From assembly GCF_016901225.1 (NCBI RefSeq), contig NZ_JAFEUL010000004.1, positions 124,001 through 188,000 on the forward strand: 64,000 bases of DNA, read 5' to 3'. The DNA is from Actibacterium sp. 188UL27-1. GTDB lineage: Bacteria > Pseudomonadota > Alphaproteobacteria > Rhodobacterales > Rhodobacteraceae. Both the position numbers and the translations under genes were made by a program. Within the stretch, counting starts at the first letter, position 1. Each line of letters opens with the position of its first letter. A model generated the notes under the pieces. That model saw only the letters and a list, made by a program, of their open reading frames with translations, ran no database searches and was not told the origin of the DNA. This document shows positions 15,829 to 25,040 of this stretch, one piece after another.

Positions 15829-17196
15829 ATGACCCACGCCGCCTCCCACGGGTTCGATGAAGCCTGCGCCGCCGACCTCGCCGCGGTGGTCGAGGCGCGC
15901 AACCTGCCACCCTCCGATGCGGCCTGGCTCGCCCGTGCCGTGGCCGGTGCCATCCGGCCCAGCCGCGATCGCCCGCTTTGGGACATGGCCCATGCCATCG
16001 CAGCGATCGGCGGTGACCCGGCGGATATCATCGACCTGGTCCTGAACCCGCAGCGCACCTCCGCCTCGGCCCTGCGCGCCCATATCCTGTCGACGGGCCG
16101 TGCCCAATCCGATGACAAGGGGCTGGCCCTGGGCGGGGCCGCGCCCTGGCACGGCTCCTGGACGGGCCTGGCCCGTAGCTTTGCCTTGCTGGAATTTCTG
16201 CTGACGGCGGATGAACTGGCCCGCTTTGCCGATATCACCGCCCTCCTGTCCGGCCTTGCAGACCCGGCTGCCGCACCAGACACCGCCCGCCGCCTGGCCG
16301 CGATGATGACAGCCTACCGCGCGGACCATATGCCCCTGGCCCCGTTCGAGCGTCGCTTTACCGCCATTCGCGGTTTCCTGCGCCAGTTGGGCCGCACCGA
16401 CAGCTATAATGACGATGACATCCTGACCTTTTGGCAAGGGGGGGAAGACGCGCTTTTCACTACCATCGTGGCCCATTTCGTTACCTATGACCGGGTGGCC
16501 GCCGAACTGGGCGCGCTGACCGCGTTGCAGGGGGCCGACTACCTCAGCGGTATCGAAAACTGGGAGGATCGGTTAGAGGCCATCACCCTCCCTGACACCC
16601 AATCCGGCGCTGTCGAACAGGCCATGGCGACCCTGTCCGACCTGGCCCCGGGCACGCCCAAGGTGCTGACGGGGGCAGAGCGGGACACGCTCCTGGCGCT
16701 TCTCTCCCTTGATCCGTTCCATGCCAACCGCCCGCTCACGGTCCTGCGCGCCTTGGCCTTTGGGCGCATTCAATCGGGGATCGGCAACCGCCTGCGCCGT
16801 GGGTCCGGCGGGGCGGACCTGCCCGAACGGGTGACCTGTGCAGACGCGGATTACTCCGCCCTCCTGGCCAGGGCCCGGTCGCTGACAGATCATCTGAAAA
16901 CCTGCATCACCATCGCCTTGACCCTGCGCGGCGCCACCGGCGAGGTGGCACAGGCGGGAGAGCGCAACCTGGCCCGTATGCGCCGCGCCGGGTTCGACGC
17001 CCCGCGCGATCAACTGGCCCGGGCTGTCGCCGCCATCGATGCGGCCCTGGCCACCGCCACTACCGAACTGGCGGCCCATTGCGCGGCGGTTGAACGACTG
17101 GCCGAACGCACGCCCCTTGGCGATCTGGTGGAGCGGGATCGCGCCAGCTTCGCGGCTACTTTCACCGCGTTGTATCTGGAAGGACATTCGGCATGA
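15829..17196 (+). CDS. Uncharacterised helical cytosolic protein of the caspase cluster
   Basis: 455 residues beginning one base after the previous stop and ending in an ATGA overlap with the next gene. No signal peptide or membrane segment is visible. The sequence is rich in Ala, Leu, Arg and Asp and reads as almost all helical, with a possible amphipathic or coiled region near 385-450. I recognise no family. Its tight coupling to an exported caspase-like protein suggests a cytosolic regulatory or scaffold role, but that is inference. Confidence 0.75.
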   Translation: MTHAASHGFDEACAADLAAVVEARNLPPSDAAWLARAVAGAIRPSRDRPLWDMAHAIAAIGGDPADIIDLVLNPQRTSASALRAHILSTGRAQSDDKGLALGGAAPWHGSWTGLARSFALLEFLLTADELARFADITALLSGLADPAAAPDTARRLAAMMTAYRADHMPLAPFERRFTAIRGFLRQLGRTDSYNDDDILTFWQGGEDALFTTIVAHFVTYDRVAAELGALTALQGADYLSGIENWEDRLEAITLPDTQSGAVEQAMATLSDLAPGTPKVLTGAERDTLLALLSLDPFHANRPLTVLRALAFGRIQSGIGNRLRRGSGGADLPERVTCADADYSALLARARSLTDHLKTCITIALTLRGATGEVAQAGERNLARMRRAGFDAPRDQLARAVAAIDAALATATTELAAHCAAVERLAERTPLGDLVERDRASFAATFTALYLEGHSA

Positions 17197-17717
17197 CCCC
17201 CTCTGACGTCGATGATCAGCTTCTGGCCGAGCTTCATGCGGCCCGTCACCTGATCCTCGCCCGACCCGATGCGCGGGACGGGATCAGCCACGCTGACCTT
17301 TGGGGCCACGTCCGGCGGCAGCCGGGGCAGCCGGTATCGCTTGCGATCCAGCGCGGGCTCCGGGATGACCCGGCCTTGGCCCGGCGCTACCGCGCTATGT
17401 TGCAGGCTCTGTCCATGGCGCATTCTCCGGTGGCCCTGGCGGCCTCCGATGGCCGCATCCGCCGCACGGTGGGGGACATGGTAGTTGAACTGCTTTGCGA
17501 ACCCGATCAGATCCCCTTGCTGGTCATCAGCAACGTGGCCGACCCATCGCCCCAGGCCGTTGAACTGGTGGGCGAATCCGGCACCGCCTTGCGCTTGGCC
17601 TTGCCCCCTTTTGATGGCGGGGCGATTATCGTCTCTCTCGTTGCCGACGGTCCCGACAGCGATGCAGCTTTGGGCATGTTGCAGGATCCCGGCACAGCCA
17701 TTTTCCTGCTGCCGTGA
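17193..17717 (+). CDS. Uncharacterised small cytosolic protein of the caspase cluster
   Basis: 174 residues; the start overlaps the upstream stop by 4 nt and its stop overlaps the next GTG start by 4 nt (GTGA). There is no signal peptide. The N-terminal ~85 residues look helical (L-A-E-L-H-A-A-R-H-L at the start). The C-terminal ~75 residues look like a beta-rich domain (L-L-V-I-S-N-V-A, then A-L-R-L-A-L-P-P-F-D-G-G, then I-I-V-S-L-V-A). Family not recognised. The N-terminal half has the feel of an anti-sigma or zinc-finger-like regulatory region without the Zn ligands. Translational coupling on both sides is its strongest evidence of being real. Confidence 0.75.
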   Translation: MTPSDVDDQLLAELHAARHLILARPDARDGISHADLWGHVRRQPGQPVSLAIQRGLRDDPALARRYRAMLQALSMAHSPVALAASDGRIRRTVGDMVVELLCEPDQIPLLVISNVADPSPQAVELVGESGTALRLALPPFDGGAIIVSLVADGPDSDAALGMLQDPGTAIFLLP

Positions 17718-18949
17718 CCGTACCCGCCGCCCGACAACGCGTTCTGATCGTGGTGCCCACCACGGGTGCGGCCCTCGTCATTCGCAAACTCGCCCCGCGG
17801 CCCGGTCTGCCCCATGGCGCAGCCTTTGCCGAAGGGGATTACCGCCCGCTGGACCTGTCGCCGGATTACCGCGCGTTGTCAGGGCCGGAAGGTCCGGTGG
17901 CCCGTGCGCTCGGTGCCGCGCCGCCGCCGCACGAACTGCGCTTGTCCGGTGCACCGCAAAGCGGGCGCAGCTGGGAGGCACCGGTGGCCCTGGCGCATAT
18001 CCTCCTGACCCGCGGCTGGACCCTGACCGATCAACCGGAGGAGGCGGATATGATCCTCTGGGCAACCGGCGCGGTCGACCTGGACCTAAATGTGATCCCG
18101 GGCGATTATGCCCTGCGGCGCAAGCTCGAATTGTCCCGCGATCTACTTGATGGCAAGCGGGTCGTGGTCGTCCTACCGCCTGATTCCGGCCTCTCCGACG
18201 CCCGTACCGCGTTGGACGAAGGGGTTATCAGGGTCATAACAGCAGACAATCTGAACGCGGCTTTGAGCGGGATTATTGAGGCAGAGAGTCTCGATAACGG
18301 CGCTTCACAGCAAGGCATCAAAACGTCCCATCTCAGCTTGGCAGCAGCCGTTGCCGTGCTTGCCGCGGGTGCCGGGATCTGGGCGCTACAACCCGATATC
18401 GTGCCGGACGATACGGATCAGGCCGCCATATCCTCCCAAACATCTGTCCCCGCGGGGACGGGGGAACGGCCAAATCCGGATACGCCAAAAACAGACCCCG
18501 TCCCGGCAGAAACCGAAACGGCAGGAGCCTCCTCGCAACCTGTCCCCGCGGGGACAGACCGCGCACCAGACGAACCCGCCGCATCCCCGCCCGTAATTTT
18601 GGCAGAGATTCATGCCGCGCCGGGCTCCTCCTGCCGGGCCGCCCTTTTTGATGCGGGGCGCCGGGTGCTGACCCGGATCGACAGTGCCGACGGATCTTTT
18701 GCCCCGTCGGTCCTGCGCCCCTCCCTGTGTGGTGTCGCATTGGATCCGACCGGCCCCGACCATGTGATTGGCACTGTCACGACCGATCCGCCGGATGCCC
18801 TGATGGCGGTTCCGGGACCGTCCAGTATGTACTTTCTCAAGGATACCATGCCGCAAAAGCTGGTCTACGACATCCCTGTGACCGGCAAGGGCGGTGTGGT
18901 CACCTTGCGCCACAGTTTCATTACGCCCGAAACCCAGATTACTGAGTGA
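17714..18949 (+). CDS. Single-span membrane protein linking a cytosolic domain to a periplasmic domain
   Basis: 411 residues from a GTG that overlaps the previous stop. Residues 1-190 are cytosolic alpha/beta; the pattern around 83-185 (alternating strands, V-V-V-V-L-P-P, then V-I-R-V-I-T-A-D-N-L) is faintly reminiscent of a Lon-type S16 fold without its catalytic Ser-Lys pair. One hydrophobic helix lies at ~207-225. A Pro/Thr/Glu-rich linker (~230-305) and a periplasmic beta domain with two cysteines follow. This could carry a signal between the cytosolic proteins of the cluster and its exported peptidases. Two copies of the palindrome GTCCCCGCGGGGAC lie within the linker codons. Fold suggestion is low confidence; topology is fairly clear. 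Confidence 0.72.
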   Translation: MTVPAARQRVLIVVPTTGAALVIRKLAPRPGLPHGAAFAEGDYRPLDLSPDYRALSGPEGPVARALGAAPPPHELRLSGAPQSGRSWEAPVALAHILLTRGWTLTDQPEEADMILWATGAVDLDLNVIPGDYALRRKLELSRDLLDGKRVVVVLPPDSGLSDARTALDEGVIRVITADNLNAALSGIIEAESLDNGASQQGIKTSHLSLAAAVAVLAAGAGIWALQPDIVPDDTDQAAISSQTSVPAGTGERPNPDTPKTDPVPAETETAGASSQPVPAGTDRAPDEPAASPPVILAEIHAAPGSSCRAALFDAGRRVLTRIDSADGSFAPSVLRPSLCGVALDPTGPDHVIGTVTTDPPDALMAVPGPSSMYFLKDTMPQKLVYDIPVTGKGGVVTLRHSFITPETQITE

Positions 18950-18960
18950 TAGGAGAGACC

Positions 18961-19920
18961 ATGACCGTCACATCGACCTGTTCCGCCTTGGCGCTGACCC
19001 TTACCCTTTTTGGGTCCGGTGGCGCCGCGGCGCAGATGGCTCTGTTTGATGCGGCCGATTACGGCAAGGCGCAGTTTCCAGCCCGCGAAAGCACCGGTGA
19101 TGCCGCGCGCTATATTGCGGCGCGCGAGGGCGGGGCTTTTGAATCTATCGCCGAACTTGCCCCGGCAGATCGTCTGGCCCAGCAGGCCCGTCCCATCGGG
19201 CGCATCGACATGCTGATCCGCAATCGCCGCACGGGGGAGGAGGGGACCAGCGCCTGCACCGGTGCCTTGCTGGGCGGTGGTCTGGTTTTGACGAACCACC
19301 ATTGTCTGCCCCAGGAGGGTGAGATCGAGGTGCTCCAGGCCTCGATCCTGATGGATTACCTGACGCTCGACGGTCGCGCCTCCCAACGGTACGAATTGGA
19401 TCCCAAACCGCTTGACTGGAATGCCGATCTGGATTTCGCGGTGGCCCGTGTCCCTGCGGGGACACCGTCTGACAGTTTTGGCCATGTCACGATCAGTGCA
19501 TCACCCGAAGGAGTGGGGACGGCCCGGGTGGTGATCCACCATCCGCTGGGCAAACCCAAGGTCATGAGCCGCTTTCGCTGCATGCACCTGGCCGATCGCA
19601 GCTTTGATCCGTTCGTGGCACATCGCTGTGATACCTTGCCGGGCTCATCGGGATCGCTGCTGTTCGATGACCGCGGCATCGCGGTTGCGCTGCACCGGGC
19701 CGGTGGGCTGACCCCGGATGATCCATCAAGCTTTAATACCGCCGTTGATATCGCCCGCATTCTTGAGATCAGTCCGATCCTGGCAGAATCCATCGCCGCC
19801 CAGGATGCGGCACCCGCGGCACCGGCTGACCCTGCGGATCCCACCACGCCAGCCGCAAGGGATACGGGTCAAACCGGCCTTTCGACAAATCAGATGAACG
19901 ATATTTTGCGGGGGGAATAG
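18961..19920 (+). CDS. Exported trypsin-like serine peptidase
   Basis: 319 residues from the ATG at 18961, chosen because AGGAG lies 4 nt upstream. Signal peptide ~1-24 ends G-A-A-A-Q. The chymotrypsin-fold triad is readable: His114 in T-N-H-H-C, Asp158 in D-L-D-F-A-V-A, Ser230 in P-G-S-S-G-S-L-L-F. Cysteines flank the His and Ser as in trypsin-like folds. An Ala/Pro-rich tail (~275-300) ends the protein. It sits 11 nt after the single-span membrane gene. A caspase-like and a trypsin-like enzyme in one exported set is unusual and suggests sequential activation, which is inference. Confidence 0.88.
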   Translation: MTVTSTCSALALTLTLFGSGGAAAQMALFDAADYGKAQFPARESTGDAARYIAAREGGAFESIAELAPADRLAQQARPIGRIDMLIRNRRTGEEGTSACTGALLGGGLVLTNHHCLPQEGEIEVLQASILMDYLTLDGRASQRYELDPKPLDWNADLDFAVARVPAGTPSDSFGHVTISASPEGVGTARVVIHHPLGKPKVMSRFRCMHLADRSFDPFVAHRCDTLPGSSGSLLFDDRGIAVALHRAGGLTPDDPSSFNTAVDIARILEISPILAESIAAQDAAPAAPADPADPTTPAARDTGQTGLSTNQMNDILRGE

Positions 19921-20000
19921 GGCATGATGCACAAAACAGCCTCTGCCCGGTCCCTGATCCCGGTGAGGGGAGACAGCCCCGCAACAAAAGGACACAGACA

Positions 20001-20816
20001 ATGACATGCACCTCCCGCACAGCCTTGCCTCTGTTGGCGCTGATGGGCTTTGTCGCTGCCGCCCCGGCCGTGAACGGACAGTCGGCCTTGACCGATCCGG
20101 CCCCCGGGGCCAGCAACGAACAAACAGCGGCGACCCCGCAGGAACCAGTCCAGACCGAACAGGTCTCGGACGGCCGGACCAACCAACCGGCCAGCGACAT
20201 CATCCGGTCGCTTGCGCCGTTCGAGAATGGCAATCCCGGAGCGCCACGGGTCGTGCAACTGCCCAAGGGCAAGGTGCGGATCGACACCTCGCGCAGCATC
20301 GATCTGACGGTCTTTTTTGTCTATGACAGTGCCCAGTTGTTACCGGAGGCGCGCCCGCAACTGGATGCTCTGGCGGCCGCGCTACACTCACCGGAACTGC
20401 GCAGCTCAAGCTACCTGATCGCGGGCCATACCGATGCCAAGGGATCGGATGCCTATAACCTGGACCTGTCGCTGCGCCGTGCCCTGAGCGTGCGCGATTA
20501 TCTGGTGCGGGTCCACGGGATCAGCCCGGACCGTCTGATCGCCCATGGATGGGGAGAGCGTCAATTGCGGCTGCCGTCGGACCCGCATTCGGGTGTGAAC
20601 CGCCGGGTGGAGATCGCGCTGTTGCTGCCCCGCAAGACATCGCTGTTGCGGACCGAAAAATCACCGCTTGGCCATCGTATCCTGGCGGCAGAGCACCGGT
20701 TCATCGAGCCGCCGATCTATCCGACCGCCCCCGGGCATCTGTATGACCCGCGTCACCGTCTGGCATCGGATGCGCTGGATGACTTCCATGCGTTGCCCAC
20801 GCGGCCAACCCTGTAA
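20001..20816 (+). CDS. Exported OmpA-family protein of the caspase cluster
   Basis: 271 residues with a signal peptide (about 1-27, ending V-N-G-Q). After a low-complexity Pro/Thr/Glu linker, residues ~100-215 form an OmpA-like peptidoglycan-binding domain: L-T-V-F-F-V-Y-D-S-A, then A-G-H-T-D-A-K-G, then L-S-L-R-R-A and N-R-R-V-E-I. It should anchor to the cell wall. A ~55-residue C-terminal extension follows the domain. A related OmpA domain ends at base 338, so two such proteins lie in the window. Position in the cluster suggests it tethers the exported peptidases to the wall. Confidence 0.87.
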   Translation: MTCTSRTALPLLALMGFVAAAPAVNGQSALTDPAPGASNEQTAATPQEPVQTEQVSDGRTNQPASDIIRSLAPFENGNPGAPRVVQLPKGKVRIDTSRSIDLTVFFVYDSAQLLPEARPQLDALAAALHSPELRSSSYLIAGHTDAKGSDAYNLDLSLRRALSVRDYLVRVHGISPDRLIAHGWGERQLRLPSDPHSGVNRRVEIALLLPRKTSLLRTEKSPLGHRILAAEHRFIEPPIYPTAPGHLYDPRHRLASDALDDFHALPTRPTL

Positions 20817-20856
20817 ATCTCACATATACCATTGATATCATTGAAAGGTTTTGAAA

Positions 20857-21798
20857 ATGACACGTCTTAGAATGCTTCTTCTGGCTGTGCTGATCGGCGT
20901 CGGCTTTAGCGTCAGTGCAACGGACAGCGCCCAGGCCCAGGGGTTGAACATGCTGGTGATGGGGGAAGATGCCGACGAGGATTCGGTCGCCCGCGGGAAC
21001 CGGATTTTCAACCGTGTGATCCTGGCCTTGGGCGAAGAGATGAATGTGCGCGGCTTCAACGTTTTTGACGAGACTGCCGTTGCGCTGAACATCACCCAAC
21101 CCAACCGGGTGCGCCGCCGGGATGCCGAGCTGATCGACGTTTCGCGCGCCGTGCAAAACCCACCCCTGGATGTTGTTGTGGTCTTTCAGATCTATGCCTC
21201 TGCGCGGGATTCGTCGTATTCAGATGTCGTCCGCCCGGCGGTGCGCATCCCCGGTCGGATGTTGAATGTGAAGACGGGGCAGATGATTGGCTCGTTCGAG
21301 GTTTCGGGCCTGGAACTGCCGCCTTTGCCGGTGGATTGCGAGCGGGAATGCCTGTTGGAGACGGTGGGCGACAATGCGCGGGTTCTGGCGACCGAACTGG
21401 CCGATGCGCTGGCGGTGAAGCTGGAGGGTTTTGTGGGCACTCCGGGGGAGCCTGCCTTGACCGTGGTGGCACCATCCGGGACCGGAGATACCGGTGCGTC
21501 CAGTGGTGCAGTCGGTACGGAATGTGGTGGTTTGCCAACGGCTTATGTGATCAAGATGGACGGGTTTGACACGACCGAGATCACCGCGCTGGAAGAATAT
21601 ATGAACGCCTATAGCTGTGTGCAAAGTGCGCGTCCGGTGCGCGCCTCGTCCCGGTCTGCCGAATACTGGTACGAGACACGGTCGGACAGTGCCCGCCTGA
21701 ACCGCAATCTGCGCCTGACGCTGGAACATATGGGCGTGACCGGGCAGGTCCAGTTTTCGGGCAATACCTTTGTGATCAGCAAGATCGCGACGCGGTAA
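20857..21798 (+). CDS. Exported uncharacterised protein (LpoB/CsgG-like N-terminal pattern)
   Basis: 313 residues from the ATG at 20857 (GAAAGG 8 nt upstream). Signal peptide ~1-28 ends A-Q-A-Q. Residues ~30-165 show N-R-I-F-N-R-V-I, then D-V-V-V-V-F-Q-I-Y-A and M-L-N-V-K-T-G-Q, a pattern like LpoB or CsgG-type periplasmic lipoprotein folds, although there is no lipobox. A C-terminal ~90-residue domain, separated by a Gly/Ser/Thr linker, holds two cysteines. The gene ends 19 nt before an intrinsic terminator, so it is the last gene of the cluster. Function unknown. Confidence 0.75.
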   Translation: MTRLRMLLLAVLIGVGFSVSATDSAQAQGLNMLVMGEDADEDSVARGNRIFNRVILALGEEMNVRGFNVFDETAVALNITQPNRVRRRDAELIDVSRAVQNPPLDVVVVFQIYASARDSSYSDVVRPAVRIPGRMLNVKTGQMIGSFEVSGLELPPLPVDCERECLLETVGDNARVLATELADALAVKLEGFVGTPGEPALTVVAPSGTGDTGASSGAVGTECGGLPTAYVIKMDGFDTTEITALEEYMNAYSCVQSARPVRASSRSAEYWYETRSDSARLNRNLRLTLEHMGVTGQVQFSGNTFVISKIATR

Positions 21799-21817
21799 GA
21801 CGTCGCCGCAGTCAGCT

Positions 21818-21849
21818 GGCCCTCGCGGATGTTTTGCGGGGGCCTTTTT
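21818..21849 (+). terminator. Intrinsic terminator closing the caspase cluster
   Basis: GGCCCTCGC (21818-21826) pairs with GCGGGGGCC (21836-21844) with one T-G wobble and a 9-nt loop, followed by TTTTT at 21845-21849. It lies 19 nt after the last plus-strand stop and 43 nt before the betA 3' end. Confidence 0.88.
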
Positions 21850-21892
21850 GTGCGTGAAGAGCGGCGGCGATTTCGAGAGATGCTCTGGTTTT

Positions 21893-23551
21893 CTAGCGCT
21901 GCTCTGTCTGCCAGTTGGGGTGGATCCAGGGTTCGGCATTGGCGCGGGGCAGGGGGGATTTGCCGAGGATGTGGTCGGCAGCCTTCTCCCCCACCATGAT
22001 GCTGGGGCCGTTGAGGTTGCCGTTGGTGATGCGCGGAAAGATGGAACTGTCGGTGACGCGCAGGTTGTCCACGCCGATGACTTTCGTGTCAGGGCCAACG
22101 ACCGCCATCGGGTCATCCGGCGCGCCCATCTTGCAGGTGCCGCAGGGGTGGTAGGCGCTTTCGGCATGGTCCCGGATAAAGCTGTCGAGTTCGTCGTCGG
22201 TTTGCAGATCAGCGCCCGGTTGGATTTCGTGGCGGAGATGCGGTTTGAACGCATCCTGGTGGAAAATCTCGCGGGTCAAGCGCAGGCAGGTGCGGAAATC
22301 CTGCCAATCCTGATCGGTCGACATGTAGTTGAAGACGATCTTTGGCGCCTCTGCCGGGTTGGCGGAGCGCAGGGTTATGGCCCCGCGGGAGGGGCTGCGC
22401 ATGGGGCCGGTATGGGCCTGGAACCCGTGCCCTTCGGCAGCGGCCTGGCCATCGTAGCGGACGGCGAGCGGCAGGAAATGGTATTGGATATCGGGGTAAT
22501 CAATGCCTGCCCGGCTGCGGATGAAAGCCGCACTTTCGAACTGGTTCGAGGCGCCGAGGCCCGTGCGGGTCAGCAGCCAGCGGGCCCCAATGATCCCTTT
22601 GGAGATCATGTTCCAGTATTTATAAAGCGTGATCGGCTGGGCGGCGGCGATCTGGAAATAGACCTCAAGGTGGTCTTGCAGGTTCTGGCCGACGCCCGGG
22701 CGGTCGGCGATGACGTCTATGTTGTGCTGGGTCAGGTGGGCGGCGGGGCCGATGCCCGACAGCATCAGGAGCTTGGGCGAGTTGATGCTGGAGGCGGCGA
22801 CGATCACCTCCCGATTGGCGGTGATTGTCTGGGTTGTGCCGCCGGTTTGCAGTTCGACCCCCGTGGCGCGGCCGTCCTGGATGACGATCCGGGTGGCGAG
22901 GCCGCGGATCACATCGCAATTATCGCGTTTGAGCGCGGGGCGGAGATAGGCATTGGCGGCGGACCAGCGGCGGCCATTCCAGACCGTCTGCTCCATGGGG
23001 CCAAAGCCCTCTTGCTGTTGGCCGTTATAGTCACCGGTCATCTGGTAGCCGGCTTGGCGCCCGGCCTCGACAAATGCTTGATACAGCGGGTTGGCGCGGG
23101 GGCCGCGGGTGACGTGCAGGGGGCCATCGGTGCCGCGCCAGGTGGGATCGCCGCCATGGCCGCCATCGTGCCAGGATTCCATGCGTTTGTAGTAGGGCAA
23201 GACATCGGAGTAGGACCAGCCGCGGGCGCCGCTTGCCTCCCAATGGTCGAAGTCGCGGGCATGGCCACGGACATAGACCATACCGTTGATGGAGGATGAG
23301 CCGCCGATGACCTTGCCGCGCGGGCAGACGAGGCGGCGGTTGTTCAGGTGCGGCTCGGGCTCGGACATGTAGCCCCAGTCATAGCGCGCCATGTTCATGG
23401 GAAAGGACAGCGCGCCGGGCATCTGGATGAAGGGGCCAATGTCGGAGCCGCCATATTCGATAACGAGGACGGAGGATCCGGCTTCGGATAACCGATAGGC
23501 CAGGGCGCAGCCCGCGGAGCCCGCACCGATGATGACGTAATCGGCCTGCAT
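21893..23551 (-). CDS. betA: Choline dehydrogenase (GMC flavoprotein)
   Basis: 552 residues. The FAD-binding motif G-A-G-S-A-G-C lies at 9-15, the GMC signature G-G-S-S-S-I-N-G at 83-90, and the C-terminal [10 protein letters not shown] segment with the active-site His region H-P-C-G-T-C-K-M-G near 467. It oxidises choline to betaine aldehyde. The ATG directly follows the betB TAA, so betB and betA are co-translated. With choV and choW upstream this forms a choline uptake and glycine-betaine operon. Length is standard for BetA. Confidence 0.95.
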   Translation of the reverse strand: MQADYVIIGAGSAGCALAYRLSEAGSSVLVIEYGGSDIGPFIQMPGALSFPMNMARYDWGYMSEPEPHLNNRRLVCPRGKVIGGSSSINGMVYVRGHARDFDHWEASGARGWSYSDVLPYYKRMESWHDGGHGGDPTWRGTDGPLHVTRGPRANPLYQAFVEAGRQAGYQMTGDYNGQQQEGFGPMEQTVWNGRRWSAANAYLRPALKRDNCDVIRGLATRIVIQDGRATGVELQTGGTTQTITANREVIVAASSINSPKLLMLSGIGPAAHLTQHNIDVIADRPGVGQNLQDHLEVYFQIAAAQPITLYKYWNMISKGIIGARWLLTRTGLGASNQFESAAFIRSRAGIDYPDIQYHFLPLAVRYDGQAAAEGHGFQAHTGPMRSPSRGAITLRSANPAEAPKIVFNYMSTDQDWQDFRTCLRLTREIFHQDAFKPHLRHEIQPGADLQTDDELDSFIRDHAESAYHPCGTCKMGAPDDPMAVVGPDTKVIGVDNLRVTDSSIFPRITNGNLNGPSIMVGEKAADHILGKSPLPRANAEPWIHPNWQTEQR

Positions 23552-25003
23552 TTAAAACGGCGCCTCTACATGACCCATGCGGACATAGACGGATTTGAGC
23601 TGGCTGTAATGGTCGATCGCGGCCTTTGAGTTTTCGCGCCCGACGCCAGAGGATTTGACGCCGCCGAAGGGGGCCTCTACCGGGGCGTCATTGTAAGAGT
23701 TGATGAAGCAGGATCCGGCCTGGAGTTGGGCGATGACCCGGTGGCCGCGCTTGAGGTCGCGGGTGAAGACCCCGGCGGAGAGGCCAAATTCCGTGGCGTT
23801 GGCGCGGGTTATGACGTCTTCTTCATCCTCGAAATCGAGGACGGCCATGACCGGGCCAAAGATCTCTTCGCGCGCGATGGTCATGTCGTCGGTGACATCG
23901 GCGAAGACGGCGGGCGTGATCCAGTGACCGGGCTGGTCGAGTGTTTCGCCGCCCGTGACGAGGCGCGCACCTTCGGCCTGCCCCTTGGCGATGTAGCCTT
24001 GCACGATTTCTAATTGCCGGGCGCTGACGAGGGGGCCGAAATTGGTGGCCTCGTTATGGGGATCGCCGAGGATGGCGGTGGCCAGGCGTTCTGTGAGGCG
24101 GGTCAGGAACGCCTCTTTGATCACCTTGTGCACGAAAACGCGGGTGCCATTGGAGCAGACCTGGCCCGAGGAATAGAAATTGCCCAGGATCGCGCCGCCT
24201 ACGGCATCGTCGATATCGGCGTCATCAAAGACGATGAGGGGGGATTTGCCACCCAGTTCCATCGTGACGTGTTTCAGCCCCGCGGCGGCGGCGGCATAGA
24301 CCTTGCGCCCCGTGGGGACCGAGCCGGTGAGGGAGACCTTGTTTACACGCGGGTCGGTGACTAGGGCGGCGCCAACATCGCCGCGGCCTTGCAGGACGTT
24401 GAAGAGGCCCGCGGGCAGGCCCGCCTCAACCAGGATTTCCGCTACTTTCAAAGCACATAGCGGCGTTTCTTCAGACGGTTTGAAGATGACGGCATTGCCG
24501 CAGGCCAGGGCGGGTGCGGCTTTCCAACAGGCGATCTGGGTCGGGTAGTTCCAGGCGCCGATGCCTACGCACAGGCCCAGGGGTTCGCGACGGGTATAGA
24601 CCCAATCCTCCCCCAGTTGGATATGCTCCCCCGTGAGCGAGCCCGCCAGCCCGCCGAAATATTCCAAAGCGTCGGCCCCGCTGGTCGCATCGGCAACCAG
24701 CGTCTCGGACAGGGGTTTGCCGGTATCGTAGGTTTCCAGCACCGACAGGTCGTGGTTGCGGTCGCGCATGATATCGGCGGCGCGGCGCAGGATGCGACCC
24801 CGTTCGGTGCCGGTCATCTCAGACCAACCCACTTGTGCCGCGCGTGCGGCAGTGATGGTCTGGTCGATCAGGTCGGGTGTGGCGTCATGCAGGGTCGCGA
24901 TGACCTCACCGGTTGCGGGGTACTGCACGGGGAGCGGCGCGCCCTCGTGGCAATCGATGTAAGCGCCGCCTACGAAATGGCTGCCTGGGGGTTGCGCGAT
25001 CAT
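23552..25003 (-). CDS. betB: Betaine-aldehyde dehydrogenase
   Basis: 483 residues from the ATG at 25003; the open frame runs ~47 codons further up but without homology-like sequence. The ALDH motifs are [10 protein letters not shown] near 247 with the catalytic Glu, and [11 protein letters not shown] with the catalytic Cys near 285. It converts betaine aldehyde to glycine betaine with NAD+. It sits 37 nt after choV and directly abuts betA. The length matches BetB. Confidence 0.94.
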   Translation of the reverse strand: MIAQPPGSHFVGGAYIDCHEGAPLPVQYPATGEVIATLHDATPDLIDQTITAARAAQVGWSEMTGTERGRILRRAADIMRDRNHDLSVLETYDTGKPLSETLVADATSGADALEYFGGLAGSLTGEHIQLGEDWVYTRREPLGLCVGIGAWNYPTQIACWKAAPALACGNAVIFKPSEETPLCALKVAEILVEAGLPAGLFNVLQGRGDVGAALVTDPRVNKVSLTGSVPTGRKVYAAAAAGLKHVTMELGGKSPLIVFDDADIDDAVGGAILGNFYSSGQVCSNGTRVFVHKVIKEAFLTRLTERLATAILGDPHNEATNFGPLVSARQLEIVQGYIAKGQAEGARLVTGGETLDQPGHWITPAVFADVTDDMTIAREEIFGPVMAVLDFEDEEDVITRANATEFGLSAGVFTRDLKRGHRVIAQLQAGSCFINSYNDAPVEAPFGGVKSSGVGRENSKAAIDHYSQLKSVYVRMGHVEAPF

Positions 25004-25040
25004 GTCTGGTCCTGTCCCTGTGGGCCGGGGCCCGTTTCGA

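Noticed and set aside
14976-16283. 435-codon minus-strand open frame inside the caspase cluster
   Set aside because: Overlaps two well-coupled plus-strand genes; no start site or domain.
21848-23299. 483-codon plus-strand open frame opposite betA
   Set aside because: Shadow of betA; BetA shows clear GMC motifs, this frame shows none.
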